Of a stretch of 59,301 nucleotides of DNA, positions 16,981 through 25,282 are shown piece after piece. The DNA comes from Kineosporia sp. A_224. GTDB lineage: Bacteria > Actinomycetota > Actinomycetes > Actinomycetales > Kineosporiaceae. The notes under the pieces are model-generated. The model saw only the letters and a program-made list of their open reading frames with translations. It searched no databases and was not told the origin of the DNA. The position numbers and the translations under genes were made by a program. The stretch is taken from the NCBI RefSeq assembly GCF_002198655.1, contig NZ_MWLN01000191.1, forward strand, positions 270,839 to 330,139. The letters are read 5' to 3'. Numbering within the stretch: position 1 is the first letter of the stretch; every line of letters starts with the position of its first letter.

Positions 16981-18553
16981 GGCTGCACCGGTGCGGGGGC
17001 GGGCCCGGAGGTGAGCTGGGCCTTGAGCTGGAGCTTGAGGATCTTGCCCGTGGCGCTCTTCGGCAGGTGGAGGCGGACCTCGACGACCCGGGGGTACTTG
17101 TACCCGGCCAGGTGGTCGCGGCAGTAGGCGATGAGCTCGACGTCGGTCACCACGGCGCCGGGCCGCAGCGCCACGAACGCGAGCACCTCCTCGCCGAGAC
17201 GCTCGTCCGGGATGCCGACGACGGCCGCCTCGTCGACGTCCGGGTGCCGGTAGAGGGTCTCCTCGACCTCGCGCGGGTAGACGTTGTACCCGCCCCGGAT
17301 GATGAGCTCCTTCTTGCGGTCGACGACGAAGAAGTACCCGTCCTCGTCGACGTAGCCGAGGTCCCCGGTGTGCAGCCAGCCGTGCGCGAACGCCGTCGCC
17401 GTGGCGTCCGGGTCGTCGAGGTAGCCCTTCATCGTGTGGAAGCCGCGGGTGACGATCTCGCCGATGTGCTCGTGCCCGGCCGGCAGCCGCTGGTCGTGCT
17501 CGTCCCAGATCTGGCACTCGGTCCCCCAGATCGGGGAGCCGACGCTGTAGATCCGCCGGTCGTCGACGCTGCGGTTGAAGGTCGTCGACGAGGCCGTCTC
17601 GGACAGGCCGTACCCCTCGAGGATGGTCACCCCGAACGCTGCTCGAAGGCGTCGAACACCGCGGCCGGGATCGCCGCCCCGCCGGAGATGGCGATCCGCA
17701 GGCTCGAGACGTCGGCCTGCTCGAGGCCCGGGTGGGCGAGGAGGGCCGCGAACATCGTCGGGACGCCTTCGAAGACCGTCGCCCGGTCCCGTTCCACGGC
17801 GGTCAGCACGGCCTCGGCGCTGAACCTCGGGACCAGCGACAGGCTCGCCCCGAACCGCAGCGCGCAGTTGAGGATGCTCGACAGCCCGAAGACGTGGAAG
17901 AGCGGCAGCGCCGCGACGACCACGTCGTCCGCGTGCACGCCGAAGAGCCGGCCGGGGATGTCGGCGTTCATGTACAGCTGGTAGTGCGTCAGCTCCGCAC
18001 CCTTCGGCACGCCCGTCGTGCCCGAGGTGTAGACGACGACCGCCGTGTCGTCCGGCCCGGTGTCGGCCATCGGGGGGACGGCCGGTGCCGCCTGGAGCAG
18101 GCTCGCGAACGGGAGCAGCGACGGCGCTCCGGCCGCACCGGCCTCCGACGGCGCGACGACGACCTCCCCCACGACGACCACGTCGTCGACACCGGCCTGG
18201 GCGGCGCCGGCCAGGGCGTGCTCGAGCACCCCGGCCCAGGTGACGAGCAGGCGCGACGAGCTGTGGCCGAGGTGGAAGGCGATCTCCTCGGTCTTGAGCA
18301 GCACGTTGAGGGGAACCATCACGGCGCCCGCCTTGAGGATGCCGAAGTAGGCCACGAGGAAGGCGGCGATGTTCGGCAGCTGGACCGCGACCCGTTCTCC
18401 GACGGCGACTCCACGGTCGGAGAGCGCACCGGCGAACCGGTCGGAGAGGTCGTCGAGCTCCGCGTACGTCATCGCTCCGCCGTCCCACGTCGCGACCGGC
18501 TTGTGCGGTGACGTCGCAGCGGACTCACGCAGGATGACGGCGAGGTTGAACAT
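16968..18553 (-). pseudogene. Long-chain fatty acyl-CoA ligase with -1 frameshift
   Basis: The gene encodes an ANL-family AMP-forming acyl-CoA synthetase of about 528 aa. The N-terminal part reads in one frame from ATG 18553 (good GAGGAG site): MFNLAVILRESAATSPHKP, AMP motif VYTSGTTGVPKGAELTH, ISGGAAIPAAVFDAFEQR. The rest reads in another frame: FGVTILEGYGLSETASSTTF, GWLHTGDLGYVDEDGYFFV, GGYNVYPREVEETL, KSATGKILK. One base appears to be missing around 17636-17639, within the codons joining QR to FGV; as written, the first frame ends at TGA 17627-17629. Either a true inactivating mutation or a sequencing error. Both halves keep all motifs and codon bias, which favours a recent event or an error. 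It overlaps WS/DGAT. Confidence 0.85.
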
Positions 18554-19046
18554 GCTGGGGCTCCTCGGTGGTGCCCTCGTGGTGCCCCCGGCAGAGCTGA
18601 TGGTTCCCTTTTGCGGGGATCTACCACCAGTTGTCCCACAGTTACGGTGCGTCGCAAGCGGGACCAAGTGCGCCGATCCGGGACAAGGTCCCGGGTGCCG
18701 CGCGGACGGCGCGACTAGCGTCGCAGGTCCGGGCAGTCGGCCGCGCACGGCGCGGCGGGGCCCGGACAGGCGCCGCCCCGGTCCCCGGTAGCGCACGTCG
18801 TCCACCCCTGACGTGCACCGGAACCGAGGAACGTGGCCCTCCCCTGCTCAGCCTCCTCCTACCCGTCCCCTCCCTGCGGCACCCCTGCCCCGGTGCGCGG
18901 ACCGGTCGGCCGACCGTCCGTGACCTTCGTGCGCCCGGTGCGACCGAGCGACCAGGTGCTGCGCCGGCTCGACCTGATGTGCCTCGCCCACGTGTTCGCC
19001 ACCCTCGAGGCACGCTGCGTCCGGACGTCTCAGGAGGTGGACCCAC
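18554..19046. other. 493-bp divergent intergenic region
   Basis: This region separates the acyl-CoA ligase (leftward) from the DrrAB-type exporter (rightward). It holds an AT-richer patch near 18600-18650 that probably contains the ligase promoter, a perfect GGGAC/GTCCC inverted repeat with a -10 box (18678-18721) facing right, and a small open frame (18920-19063) with coding-like base use. From the predicted start point near 18728 to the exporter start there are about 320 bases of leader. The long frame 18631-19215 has poor codon use and no recognisable domain. Confidence 0.6.
18678..18721 (+). promoter_or_regulatory. Promoter with perfect CCGGGAC-AAG-GTCCCGG inverted repeat
   Basis: Two exact 7-bp arms separated by three bases (18678-18694) are centred 30 bases upstream of TAGCGT (18716-18721). 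This places the palindrome at about -41 relative to the expected transcript start, where LuxR/NarL-type activators such as DosR usually bind. The GGGAC/GTCCC half-sites resemble the DosR box core, although the spacer is one base shorter than in the mycobacterial consensus. Confidence 0.55.
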
Positions 19047-19063
19047 GTGCTACCGCCGCATGA
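18920..19063 (+). CDS. Possible 47-aa small protein overlapping exporter start
   Basis: From GTG 18920 a 47-codon frame runs to a TGA 17 bases inside the exporter ATPase gene. Codons have the same strong G/C third-position bias as true genes here, and the middle (VLRRLDLMCLAHVFATLE) would form an amphipathic helix. There is no clear ribosome-binding site and no recognised family. It could be a leader peptide coupled to the exporter, the tail of a lost gene, or chance. The same frame stays open up to 18833, but the extra part is proline-rich and looks less coding. Confidence 0.3.
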   Translation: MTFVRPVRPSDQVLRRLDLMCLAHVFATLEARCVRTSQEVDPRATAA

Positions 19064-20075
19064 CCCGGCAGCAGCGGGCGGGGCGGCGATCCTCGCCCAG
19101 GGCCTGGGGCGGTCGTACGGTCCCGTGCTGGGCGTGCGCGACATCGACCTGCACGTCGACACCGGAGCGGTCGTCGGGCTGCTCGGCCCGAACGGCTCCG
19201 GGAAGACCACCCTGATCCGGATGCTCGCGACCCTGCTGCGCCCCAGCGCCGGGCAGGCCCGGGTCGGCGGCGCGGACCTGCGCACGCAGCCGGGCGAGGT
19301 GCGCCGGCACATCGGGCTCACCGGCCAGTACGCCGCGGTCGACCAGTTCCTCACCGGTCGCGAGAACATCCGGATGACCGCCCGCATGCTCGGGATGTCC
19401 CGCGCGGACGCCGGACGCCGGGCGGAGGACCTGCTCGGGTCCTTCGACCTGCGGGACGCGGCCGACCGCCCGCTGTCGACCTACTCCGGTGGCATGCGGC
19501 GGCGGCTCGACCTCGCACTCAGCCTCACCGGGCGGCCCTCGATCGTCTTCCTCGACGAGCCCACCACCGGCCTCGACCCGCGGAGCCGGTTCGCGATGTG
19601 GACGGTCATCGAGGGGCTCGTGGCCGACGGGACCACGGTGCTCCTGTCGACCCAGTACCTCGAGGAGGCCGACCGGCTCGCCGAGCGGGTCGTCATCCTC
19701 GACCACGGCCTCGTGGTGGCGGAGGGCCCGCCGGACGCGCTGCGCGCCCAGGTCGGCGCGCACGTCGTCGATCTGACGCTGACGGACCCCGCCGACGGCC
19801 GGGCGGCCCTGGACGCCCTCGCCGGCCTCGCGAGCGCCCCCGTCGAGCACTCGCCCGGCAGCCGCGAGCTGCGGGTGCCGGTGGCGGGCTCCGAGGCGCT
19901 GCCGGACGTCGTCCGGCTCCTCGACGCGGCGGGGGTCCGCTTCCGCGGGCTCGCCGTGCACGAACCGTCGCTCGACGACGTCTTCCTCGCTCTCACCGGA
20001 CGGCCGGCACCCCCGCCGTCCGGCATGACCGCACCGGAGAAGGACCCGACCATGCCCCCGATGGTGACCACGTGA
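19047..20075 (+). CDS. DrrA-type ABC exporter ATP-binding protein
   Basis: This 342-aa ATPase has Walker A GLLGPNGSGKTTLIRML, signature STYSGGMRRRLDLALSL, Walker B IVFLDEPTTGLDPRSR and a C-terminal regulatory extension ending with HEPSLDDVFLALTG, the hallmark of daunorubicin-resistance DrrA proteins. Such exporters move hydrophobic drugs or lipids outward. GTG at 19047 has a strong AGGAGGTGG site six bases upstream. It is coupled to the permease by a GTGA overlap. Nearby lipid-synthesis genes make a lipid substrate plausible, but no biosynthetic cluster for an antibiotic is present. Transcription probably starts about 320 bases upstream. Confidence 0.92.
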   Translation: MLPPHDPAAAGGAAILAQGLGRSYGPVLGVRDIDLHVDTGAVVGLLGPNGSGKTTLIRMLATLLRPSAGQARVGGADLRTQPGEVRRHIGLTGQYAAVDQFLTGRENIRMTARMLGMSRADAGRRAEDLLGSFDLRDAADRPLSTYSGGMRRRLDLALSLTGRPSIVFLDEPTTGLDPRSRFAMWTVIEGLVADGTTVLLSTQYLEEADRLAERVVILDHGLVVAEGPPDALRAQVGAHVVDLTLTDPADGRAALDALAGLASAPVEHSPGSRELRVPVAGSEALPDVVRLLDAAGVRFRGLAVHEPSLDDVFLALTGRPAPPPSGMTAPEKDPTMPPMVTT

Positions 20076-20869
20076 GCACGCTGCCGCTCCTGCACCCCTC
20101 GGTCCGCGTGGAGGTGGCGGAGCTGACCGGCCGGAACCTCCGCAAGATCATGCGGGAGCCGACGCTGGTGTTCTTCTCCCTCGCGATGCCCGTCATCATG
20201 CTCACCCTCTTCAGCCAGGTGTTCCGGTCGGTCTCGCAGTCGTCGGACTTCCCCGCCGGGGTCTCGTACATCGACTACCTGCTCCCCGCCGTCCTGTGCA
20301 CCACACTCGCCCAGAGCGCCACGACCTCGAGCACCGCGATCGCCACCGACCTCGAAGAGGGCATGGTGGACCGGTTCCGCTCCATGCCGATCCACGCCTG
20401 GACCGTGCTCCTGGCCCGCAACCTCAGCGACGTCGTCCGCGGGATGCTCCAGAGCCTCGTCATGCTGGTGCTCGGCCTGGCGGTCTTCGGGTTCCGGTTC
20501 CACGGGACGCTGCTCGAGGCCGTCGGGACGCTCCTCGTCGCGCTGCCCCTGAGCTTCGCCCTCAACTGGCTGTTCATCTGGATCGGCGTCCTGGTCCACA
20601 AGCCGGAGACCACCCAGATCGCCGGGATGCTCGTGACGTTCCCGCTGATGTTCGCCTCCAGCGCGTACGTCCCGATCGCCTCGCTGCCCGGCTGGCTCCA
20701 GGTGGTCGCGAAGGTGAACCCGTTGTCCTACACCGTGGACGCCGCACGCGGTCTCGCGCTCGGCCACCCCGACGCGGGCGCGTTCTGGAAGTCGCTGCTC
20801 GTCGCGACGGTGCTGGCCTGCGTCTCGGTCGCCGGGGCGACCACGGCCTACCGCCGGATCGACCGCTGA
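20072..20869 (+). CDS. DrrB-type ABC-2 exporter permease
   Basis: This 265-aa membrane protein is the permease partner of the preceding ATPase. It has six membrane segments and ABC-2 features: ELTGRNLRKIMREPTLVFFS at the N-terminus, DLEEGMVDRFRSMPIHAW in the first loop, and FASSAYVPIASLPGWLQVVA followed by VNPLSYTVDAARGL near the C-terminus, all standard for DrrB. GTG at 20072 overlaps the ATPase stop (GTGA). The gene ends just before the next GGGACGTC-type promoter. Confidence 0.92.
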   Translation: MSTLPLLHPSVRVEVAELTGRNLRKIMREPTLVFFSLAMPVIMLTLFSQVFRSVSQSSDFPAGVSYIDYLLPAVLCTTLAQSATTSSTAIATDLEEGMVDRFRSMPIHAWTVLLARNLSDVVRGMLQSLVMLVLGLAVFGFRFHGTLLEAVGTLLVALPLSFALNWLFIWIGVLVHKPETTQIAGMLVTFPLMFASSAYVPIASLPGWLQVVAKVNPLSYTVDAARGLALGHPDAGAFWKSLLVATVLACVSVAGATTAYRRIDR

Positions 20870-20872
20870 CCC

Positions 20873-20940
20873 GGGACGTCGGCACTTGCCCGTCACCGCC
20901 GGGGGCGTAGCCTGATCACGTTGCCCTGGACCCCGGTGGC
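20873..20940 (+). promoter_or_regulatory. Sugar ABC operon promoter with GGGACGTC site and 18-nt leader motif
   Basis: GGGACGTC (20873-20880) lies with its GACGTC centre 30.5 bases upstream of the -10 box TAGCCT (20908-20913). Nine bases later comes GCCCTGGACCCCGGTGGC (20923-20940), 16 of 18 identical to the mgtA leader element. The binding-protein ATG is 42 bases further on with a GAGGAA ribosome site. The layout copies that at 6399 and 10727. Confidence 0.6.
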
Positions 20941-20982
20941 CGTTTCGCCGCGCTGAGCGGACACCACACCGGACGAGGAACC

Positions 20983-22311
20983 ATGAGCAACGCTGCGGAC
21001 ACCCCCTCCTTCGTCTCCTCCTCACGCACCCGGCGACGGGCGGTCGTCGCCGGCACCGTCTGCCTGGTGCTCGGGACCGCCGCGTGCGGCGGCTCCGGCA
21101 GCGCCGGGGCGGACGCCACCGCCCAGAGCCACGGCGCGATCTCCATCTGGTACTCCAACAACGCGCAGGAGGTCACCTGGGGCAAGCAGGTCGTGGCCGC
21201 GTGGAACGCGGCGCACCCCACGGAGAAGGTCAGCGCCCAGGAGATCCCGTCGGGCAAGTCGTCCGAGGAGGTCATCGGCGCCGCGATCACCGCGGGCACC
21301 GAGCCGTGCCTCATCTACAACACGTCCCCGGCGTCCGTCCCGACGTTCCAGCAGCAGGGCGGGCTCGTCCCGCTCGACACCTTCAGCGACGGCGCCGCCT
21401 ACATCGAGGCCCGCGCCGGGACCGCGGACAGCCAGTTCGTCTCGCCGGACGGCAATTACTACCAGATGCCCTGGAAGTCGAACCCGGTGATGATCTTCTA
21501 CAACAAGAAGGTCTTCAAGTCCGCCGGCATCAGCACCACGGCCCCGCCGCTCGGCAGCTACGCCGAGTTCCTCGCGACGGCGAAGAAGATCGTGTCGTCG
21601 GGCGCCGCCAAGTACGCCATCTACCCGGCACCGTCGAGCGAGTTCTACCAGTCCTGGTACGACTTCTACCCGCTCTACGCGGCCGAGAGCGATGGCAAGC
21701 AGCTCGTCGTCGACGGGAAGTCGACGTTCGACTCCGACGCCGGACGGGCCGTCGCCGCCTTCTGGTCCCAGCTGTACGCGGAGAACCTCGCCGGCAAGGA
21801 GAGCTACAACGGCGACTCGTTCGCCGACGGCACCGCGGCCATGGCGATCGTCGGCCCGTGGGCCATCTCGACGTACGAGGGCAAGGTCGACTGGGGTGTC
21901 GTCCCGGTCCCGACGAGCGCCGGGGGCGGCGGCGACACCGTCCCGACGTTCAGCGACGCGAAGAACATCGGGATGTACGTGTCCTGCAAGAACACCGGCA
22001 CGGCATGGGACTTCCTCAAGTACTCCACGAGCGTCGCCCAGGACGGCAAGCTGCTCGAGCTGACGGGCCAGATGCCGATGCGCAAGGGCATCGAGACGCA
22101 GTACGCCGCCTACTTCACGGCGCACAAGGACTACGTGACGTTTGCCGCCGAGGCCGCGCACGTCGTCGAGGTGCCCAACGTGCCGAACTCCATCGAGGTG
22201 TGGCAGGCGTTCCGCGACGCGTGGTCGTCGTCGGTCGTCTTCGGCAAGACCGACCCCGCGACCTCGCTCACCGGAGCGGCCACGAAGATCGACCAGCTCG
22301 TGGCGCAGTAG
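20983..22311 (+). CDS. Sugar ABC transporter substrate-binding lipoprotein
   Basis: This 442-aa family-1 solute-binding protein starts with a basic region RTRRRAVVAGTVCLVLG and a lipobox ending TAAC at about residue 36, so it should be a lipoprotein anchored outside the membrane. The mature part shows ISIWYSNNAQEVTWGKQVVA, MPWKSNPVMIFYNKKVFKSA and MAIVGPWAISTYEG, typical of oligosaccharide-binding proteins. With two permeases and a GH130 enzyme downstream, the ligand is probably a mannose-containing oligosaccharide. No ATPase gene is present in the operon, so a shared ATPase (MsiK/MalK type) is likely used. Confidence 0.92.
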   Translation: MSNAADTPSFVSSSRTRRRAVVAGTVCLVLGTAACGGSGSAGADATAQSHGAISIWYSNNAQEVTWGKQVVAAWNAAHPTEKVSAQEIPSGKSSEEVIGAAITAGTEPCLIYNTSPASVPTFQQQGGLVPLDTFSDGAAYIEARAGTADSQFVSPDGNYYQMPWKSNPVMIFYNKKVFKSAGISTTAPPLGSYAEFLATAKKIVSSGAAKYAIYPAPSSEFYQSWYDFYPLYAAESDGKQLVVDGKSTFDSDAGRAVAAFWSQLYAENLAGKESYNGDSFADGTAAMAIVGPWAISTYEGKVDWGVVPVPTSAGGGGDTVPTFSDAKNIGMYVSCKNTGTAWDFLKYSTSVAQDGKLLELTGQMPMRKGIETQYAAYFTAHKDYVTFAAEAAHVVEVPNVPNSIEVWQAFRDAWSSSVVFGKTDPATSLTGAATKIDQLVAQ

Positions 22312-22321
22312 GCGCACGGCG

Positions 22322-23275
22322 ATGACCACCACCGTCACCCCGGCGGCGCGGCCGGCGACCGGGCACACCCCCGGGAGCCGGCCGCGGCGGGCCGTCCGGC
22401 TGAGCCGGGCCGTGCTCGGACGCCAGCCGATCGGGCTGCTGTTCGGCGCACCCTACGCACTGTTCGTCGCGGTGCTCTTCGCCTACCCGCTGGGGCTGGC
22501 GGTGTGGATGTCGTTCCGGCGGTACTACTTCACCGCGCCGGGCGTCGAGGTGGCCCGGCCCTTCGTGGGCCTCGACAACTACCGCGCGGTGCTCACCGAC
22601 CCCGCGGTCCGCAGGTCGTTCGTCAACATCGGCCTCTTCCTCGTCATCAACGTCCCCCTGACCGTCGTCCTCGCGCTGCTCCTCGCGACCGCGCTCAACG
22701 CGGCGATCCCGTTCCGGTCCTTCTTCCGGGTCAGCTACTACGTCCCGTACGTGACGGCCAGCGTGGCGATGGTCGGGGTGTGGCTCTCGCTGTTCGGGTC
22801 GGGCGGCCTGGTCAACCGGCTCCTCGGCAGCCTCGCGCCCGACCCGTCGTGGCTCATCAACGCGCACTGGGCGATGCCGTCCATCGCCCTGTTCGTCACG
22901 TGGAAGCAGCTGGGGTTCTTCATCCTGCTGTACCTCGCCGCACTCCAGAACGTGCACAAGGAGCTCTACGAGGCGGCCGAGATGGACGGCGCGAACCGTT
23001 GGCAGAGCTTCCGGGCGGTGACGGTCCCGGGCGTCCGCCCGGCGACGACGCTCGTCACGATCCTGGCGATCATCACCGGGGCCAACCTGTTCACCGAGCC
23101 GTACCTGCTCACCGGGGGCGGCGGGCCGAACGGCGCCTCCGCCTCCCCGGTGCTGATCATGTACCAGCGCGGCATCGAGCAGAACCACCCCGACGTCGCC
23201 TCGGCGATCGGCGTCATCCTGGTGCTCGGTGTGCTCGTCGTGGCCGCCGTCCAGCGCCTCGTCGAGAGGGACTGA
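22322..23275 (+). CDS. Sugar ABC transporter permease (MalF/UgpA-like)
   Basis: This 317-aa permease has six membrane segments and the cytoplasmic EAA loop YEAAEMDGANRWQSFRAVTV that docks to the ATPase. The N-terminal 35 residues are basic and disordered. FVGLDNYRAVLTDPAVRRSF before the second segment is typical of the MalF/UgpA side of heterodimeric sugar importers. It starts ten bases after the binding-protein gene and ends one base before the second permease. Its substrate presumably matches the GH130 enzyme in the same operon. Confidence 0.93.
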   Translation: MTTTVTPAARPATGHTPGSRPRRAVRLSRAVLGRQPIGLLFGAPYALFVAVLFAYPLGLAVWMSFRRYYFTAPGVEVARPFVGLDNYRAVLTDPAVRRSFVNIGLFLVINVPLTVVLALLLATALNAAIPFRSFFRVSYYVPYVTASVAMVGVWLSLFGSGGLVNRLLGSLAPDPSWLINAHWAMPSIALFVTWKQLGFFILLYLAALQNVHKELYEAAEMDGANRWQSFRAVTVPGVRPATTLVTILAIITGANLFTEPYLLTGGGGPNGASASPVLIMYQRGIEQNHPDVASAIGVILVLGVLVVAAVQRLVERD

Positions 23276-23276
23276 C

Positions 23277-24146
23277 ATGACGACCGACGACGGGCGCGCC
23301 GCCGCCCGCGAGCCGCACCCGGCCGCCCGGTGGCTGCGCCTCGCACCGCTGGTCGCCGGGGCAGTCCTGTTCCTCTTCCCCTTCTACTACATGGTGTCCG
23401 GGTCGCTGCAGACCCGCCAGGACACGTCCCTGAACGGCGTGCTCCCGCACCCCGGCAACCTCACGCTGCACAACTACCGGGAGATCGGGACCGCGCTGAA
23501 CCTGGGCCGGACGCTCGTGAACTCCGGCATCTTCACCGGCGGCGTGCTGCTGGCGACGGTCGTGTTCGGCGTCCTCGCCGGCTACGCCCTGGCCCAGCTG
23601 AGGTTCCGCGGGCGCGGGGTGCTGTTCGCGACGATGCTGCTGCTGCAGACGATCCCGTTCCAGCTGCTCATCGTCCCGCTCTACGTGCTCATCGTCCGCA
23701 GCTACGGGCTCGGGGACAGCTACCTGGGGATGATCGCGCCGTTCGCCATCAACTCGACGGCCGTCTTCGTGTTCCGGCAGTACTTCCTGCAGATCCCCGC
23801 CGAGCTGTTCGACGCGGCCCGCATCGACGGCGCCAGCGAGTTCCGCATCCTGCGCAGCGTCGCGATCCCGCTCGTACGGCCGGCCCTGCTCACCGCGATG
23901 CTCCTGACCTTCATCGGCCCGTGGAACGAGTTCCTCTGGCCGTTCCTCGTGACGAAGCAGGAGCAGATGCAGCCGCTCGCGGTCGCCCTCGCCAGCTACA
24001 TCAGCACCGTCGCCGCCGCTGCGACGAACCCGATCGGCGCGATCCTGGCCGGCGCCTGCGTCCTCGCCGCTCCCGCGGTGGCGCTCTTCGTCGCCTTCCA
24101 GCGGCACTTCGTCTCGACCGACCTCGGGTCCGGGGTGAAGGGGTGA
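23277..24146 (+). CDS. Sugar ABC transporter permease (MalG/UgpE-like)
   Basis: This 289-aa permease pairs with the preceding one. It has six membrane segments, HPGNLTLHNYREIGTALN, the EAA loop FDAARIDGASEFRILRSVAI and LTFIGPWNEFLWPFLVTK, which is diagnostic of the MalG/UgpE side. Its stop overlaps the GTG of the GH130 gene (GTGA), linking transport and breakdown of the sugar in one transcript. Confidence 0.93.
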   Translation: MTTDDGRAAAREPHPAARWLRLAPLVAGAVLFLFPFYYMVSGSLQTRQDTSLNGVLPHPGNLTLHNYREIGTALNLGRTLVNSGIFTGGVLLATVVFGVLAGYALAQLRFRGRGVLFATMLLLQTIPFQLLIVPLYVLIVRSYGLGDSYLGMIAPFAINSTAVFVFRQYFLQIPAELFDAARIDGASEFRILRSVAIPLVRPALLTAMLLTFIGPWNEFLWPFLVTKQEQMQPLAVALASYISTVAAAATNPIGAILAGACVLAAPAVALFVAFQRHFVSTDLGSGVKG

Positions 24147-25258
24147 CCCTGCACGTGGCGGCGCCGGCCCTCCCCTCGGTCCCCGACGCCGTGCCCTACC
24201 GGCTGACCCGGGCGGGCGTCGTCATGACGCCCGACCCCGGGTCGCCCGACGAGGCCGAAGGAGTCCTGAACCCCGGCAGCGGCCGCGACGGCGACGGCCG
24301 GCTCTGGCTGCTGCCCCGGATCGTCGCCGCGCACAACGTCTCCCGGGTCGGGCTCGCCGAGGTGCTCCTGCGTGACGGCGTCCCGCACGCCGTCCGGCGC
24401 GAGGGCGTCGTCCTGTCGCCCGACGCCTCGTGGGAGCGCGGCGGCGGGCACCGCGGCGTCGAGGACCCGCGCGTGGTCTGGGTGGCGAACCTGCAGCTCC
24501 ACGTCATGACGTACGTGGCGTTCGGGCCGCTCGGCCCGCGCCCCGCGATCGCGGTCTCGCACGACCTGCGCACCTGGCGCCGGCTCGGGCCCGTCCACTT
24601 CGAGCACGACCCGGCCCTGGACTGCGACCTCAACCTGTACCCGAACAAGGACGTCGTGTTCTTCCCCGACCCGGTCCCCGGGCCGGACGGCGATCTCTGC
24701 TACGCGATGCTGCACCGGCCGATGTGGGACCTGGGGCTCGTCGTCGGCGGCGGCGAGGTCGTGCTGCCCGCGGGCCTGGCCGACCCACGCCCCGGCATCT
24801 GGATCTCCTACACGCCGATCACCCAGGTGCACCAGGACCTGCGGCGCCTCGCGCACGTGAGCGGGCACCGCCTCGTCGCGCTGCCGGAGCACGACTGGGA
24901 GGCGGTGAAGATCGGCGCCGGCCCGCCGCCGCTGCGGGTCCCCGAGGGGTGGCTCCTGCTCCACCACGGGGTGTCCGGCGAGGAGGCCACGGGATGGGAG
25001 CCCCAGACGGAGGCCCGCTACAGCGCCGGCGGGATGCTCCTCGACATCGCCGACCCGTCGCGTCTGCTGGCCCGGACCGCGCGCCCCCTGCTCGAGCCGT
25101 CGACGACGGCGGAGACGACCGGGACGGTGCCCAACGTCGTGTTCCCCACCGCGGTCGAGGAGGTCGACGGACGTCGCTTCGTCTTCTACGGCATGGCCGA
25201 CTCGGCGATCGGGGTCGCGGTCCTCGACAGGACCCCTGCCGGACCCGGGGCCCCGTGA
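24143..25258 (+). CDS. GH130 family glycoside phosphorylase (mannoside phosphorylase-like)
   Basis: This 371-aa protein resembles beta-1,4-mannooligosaccharide phosphorylases and related glycosidases of GH130. It shows LNPGSGRDGDGRLWLLPRI, the key GVEDPRVVW motif (acidic residues near 107-108), NLYPNKDVVFFPDPV and TGTVPNVVFPTA near the end. It would phosphorolyse an imported mannoside in the cytoplasm, yielding mannose 1-phosphate. No signal peptide is seen, in keeping with intracellular action after import by the adjacent ABC system. Exact linkage specificity cannot be read off the sequence. Confidence 0.85.
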   Translation: MTLHVAAPALPSVPDAVPYRLTRAGVVMTPDPGSPDEAEGVLNPGSGRDGDGRLWLLPRIVAAHNVSRVGLAEVLLRDGVPHAVRREGVVLSPDASWERGGGHRGVEDPRVVWVANLQLHVMTYVAFGPLGPRPAIAVSHDLRTWRRLGPVHFEHDPALDCDLNLYPNKDVVFFPDPVPGPDGDLCYAMLHRPMWDLGLVVGGGEVVLPAGLADPRPGIWISYTPITQVHQDLRRLAHVSGHRLVALPEHDWEAVKIGAGPPPLRVPEGWLLLHHGVSGEEATGWEPQTEARYSAGGMLLDIADPSRLLARTARPLLEPSTTAETTGTVPNVVFPTAVEEVDGRRFVFYGMADSAIGVAVLDRTPAGPGAP

Positions 25259-25282
25259 TCCGGACGGCAGCAGTGGCTGGTA

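Noticed and set aside
18600-18660. DosR-type site controlling the acyl-CoA ligase
   Set aside because: GGGAC half-sites are present, but none lies about 30 bases before a good minus-strand -10 box, so I do not claim it.
18631-19215. 194-aa protein before the exporter
   Set aside because: Arg/Pro-rich text with poor third-position bias; runs into the exporter ATPase in another frame.
19047-20869. Antibiotic biosynthesis cluster marked by DrrAB
   Set aside because: No polyketide, peptide or terpene genes nearby; DrrAB-type exporters are common alone.
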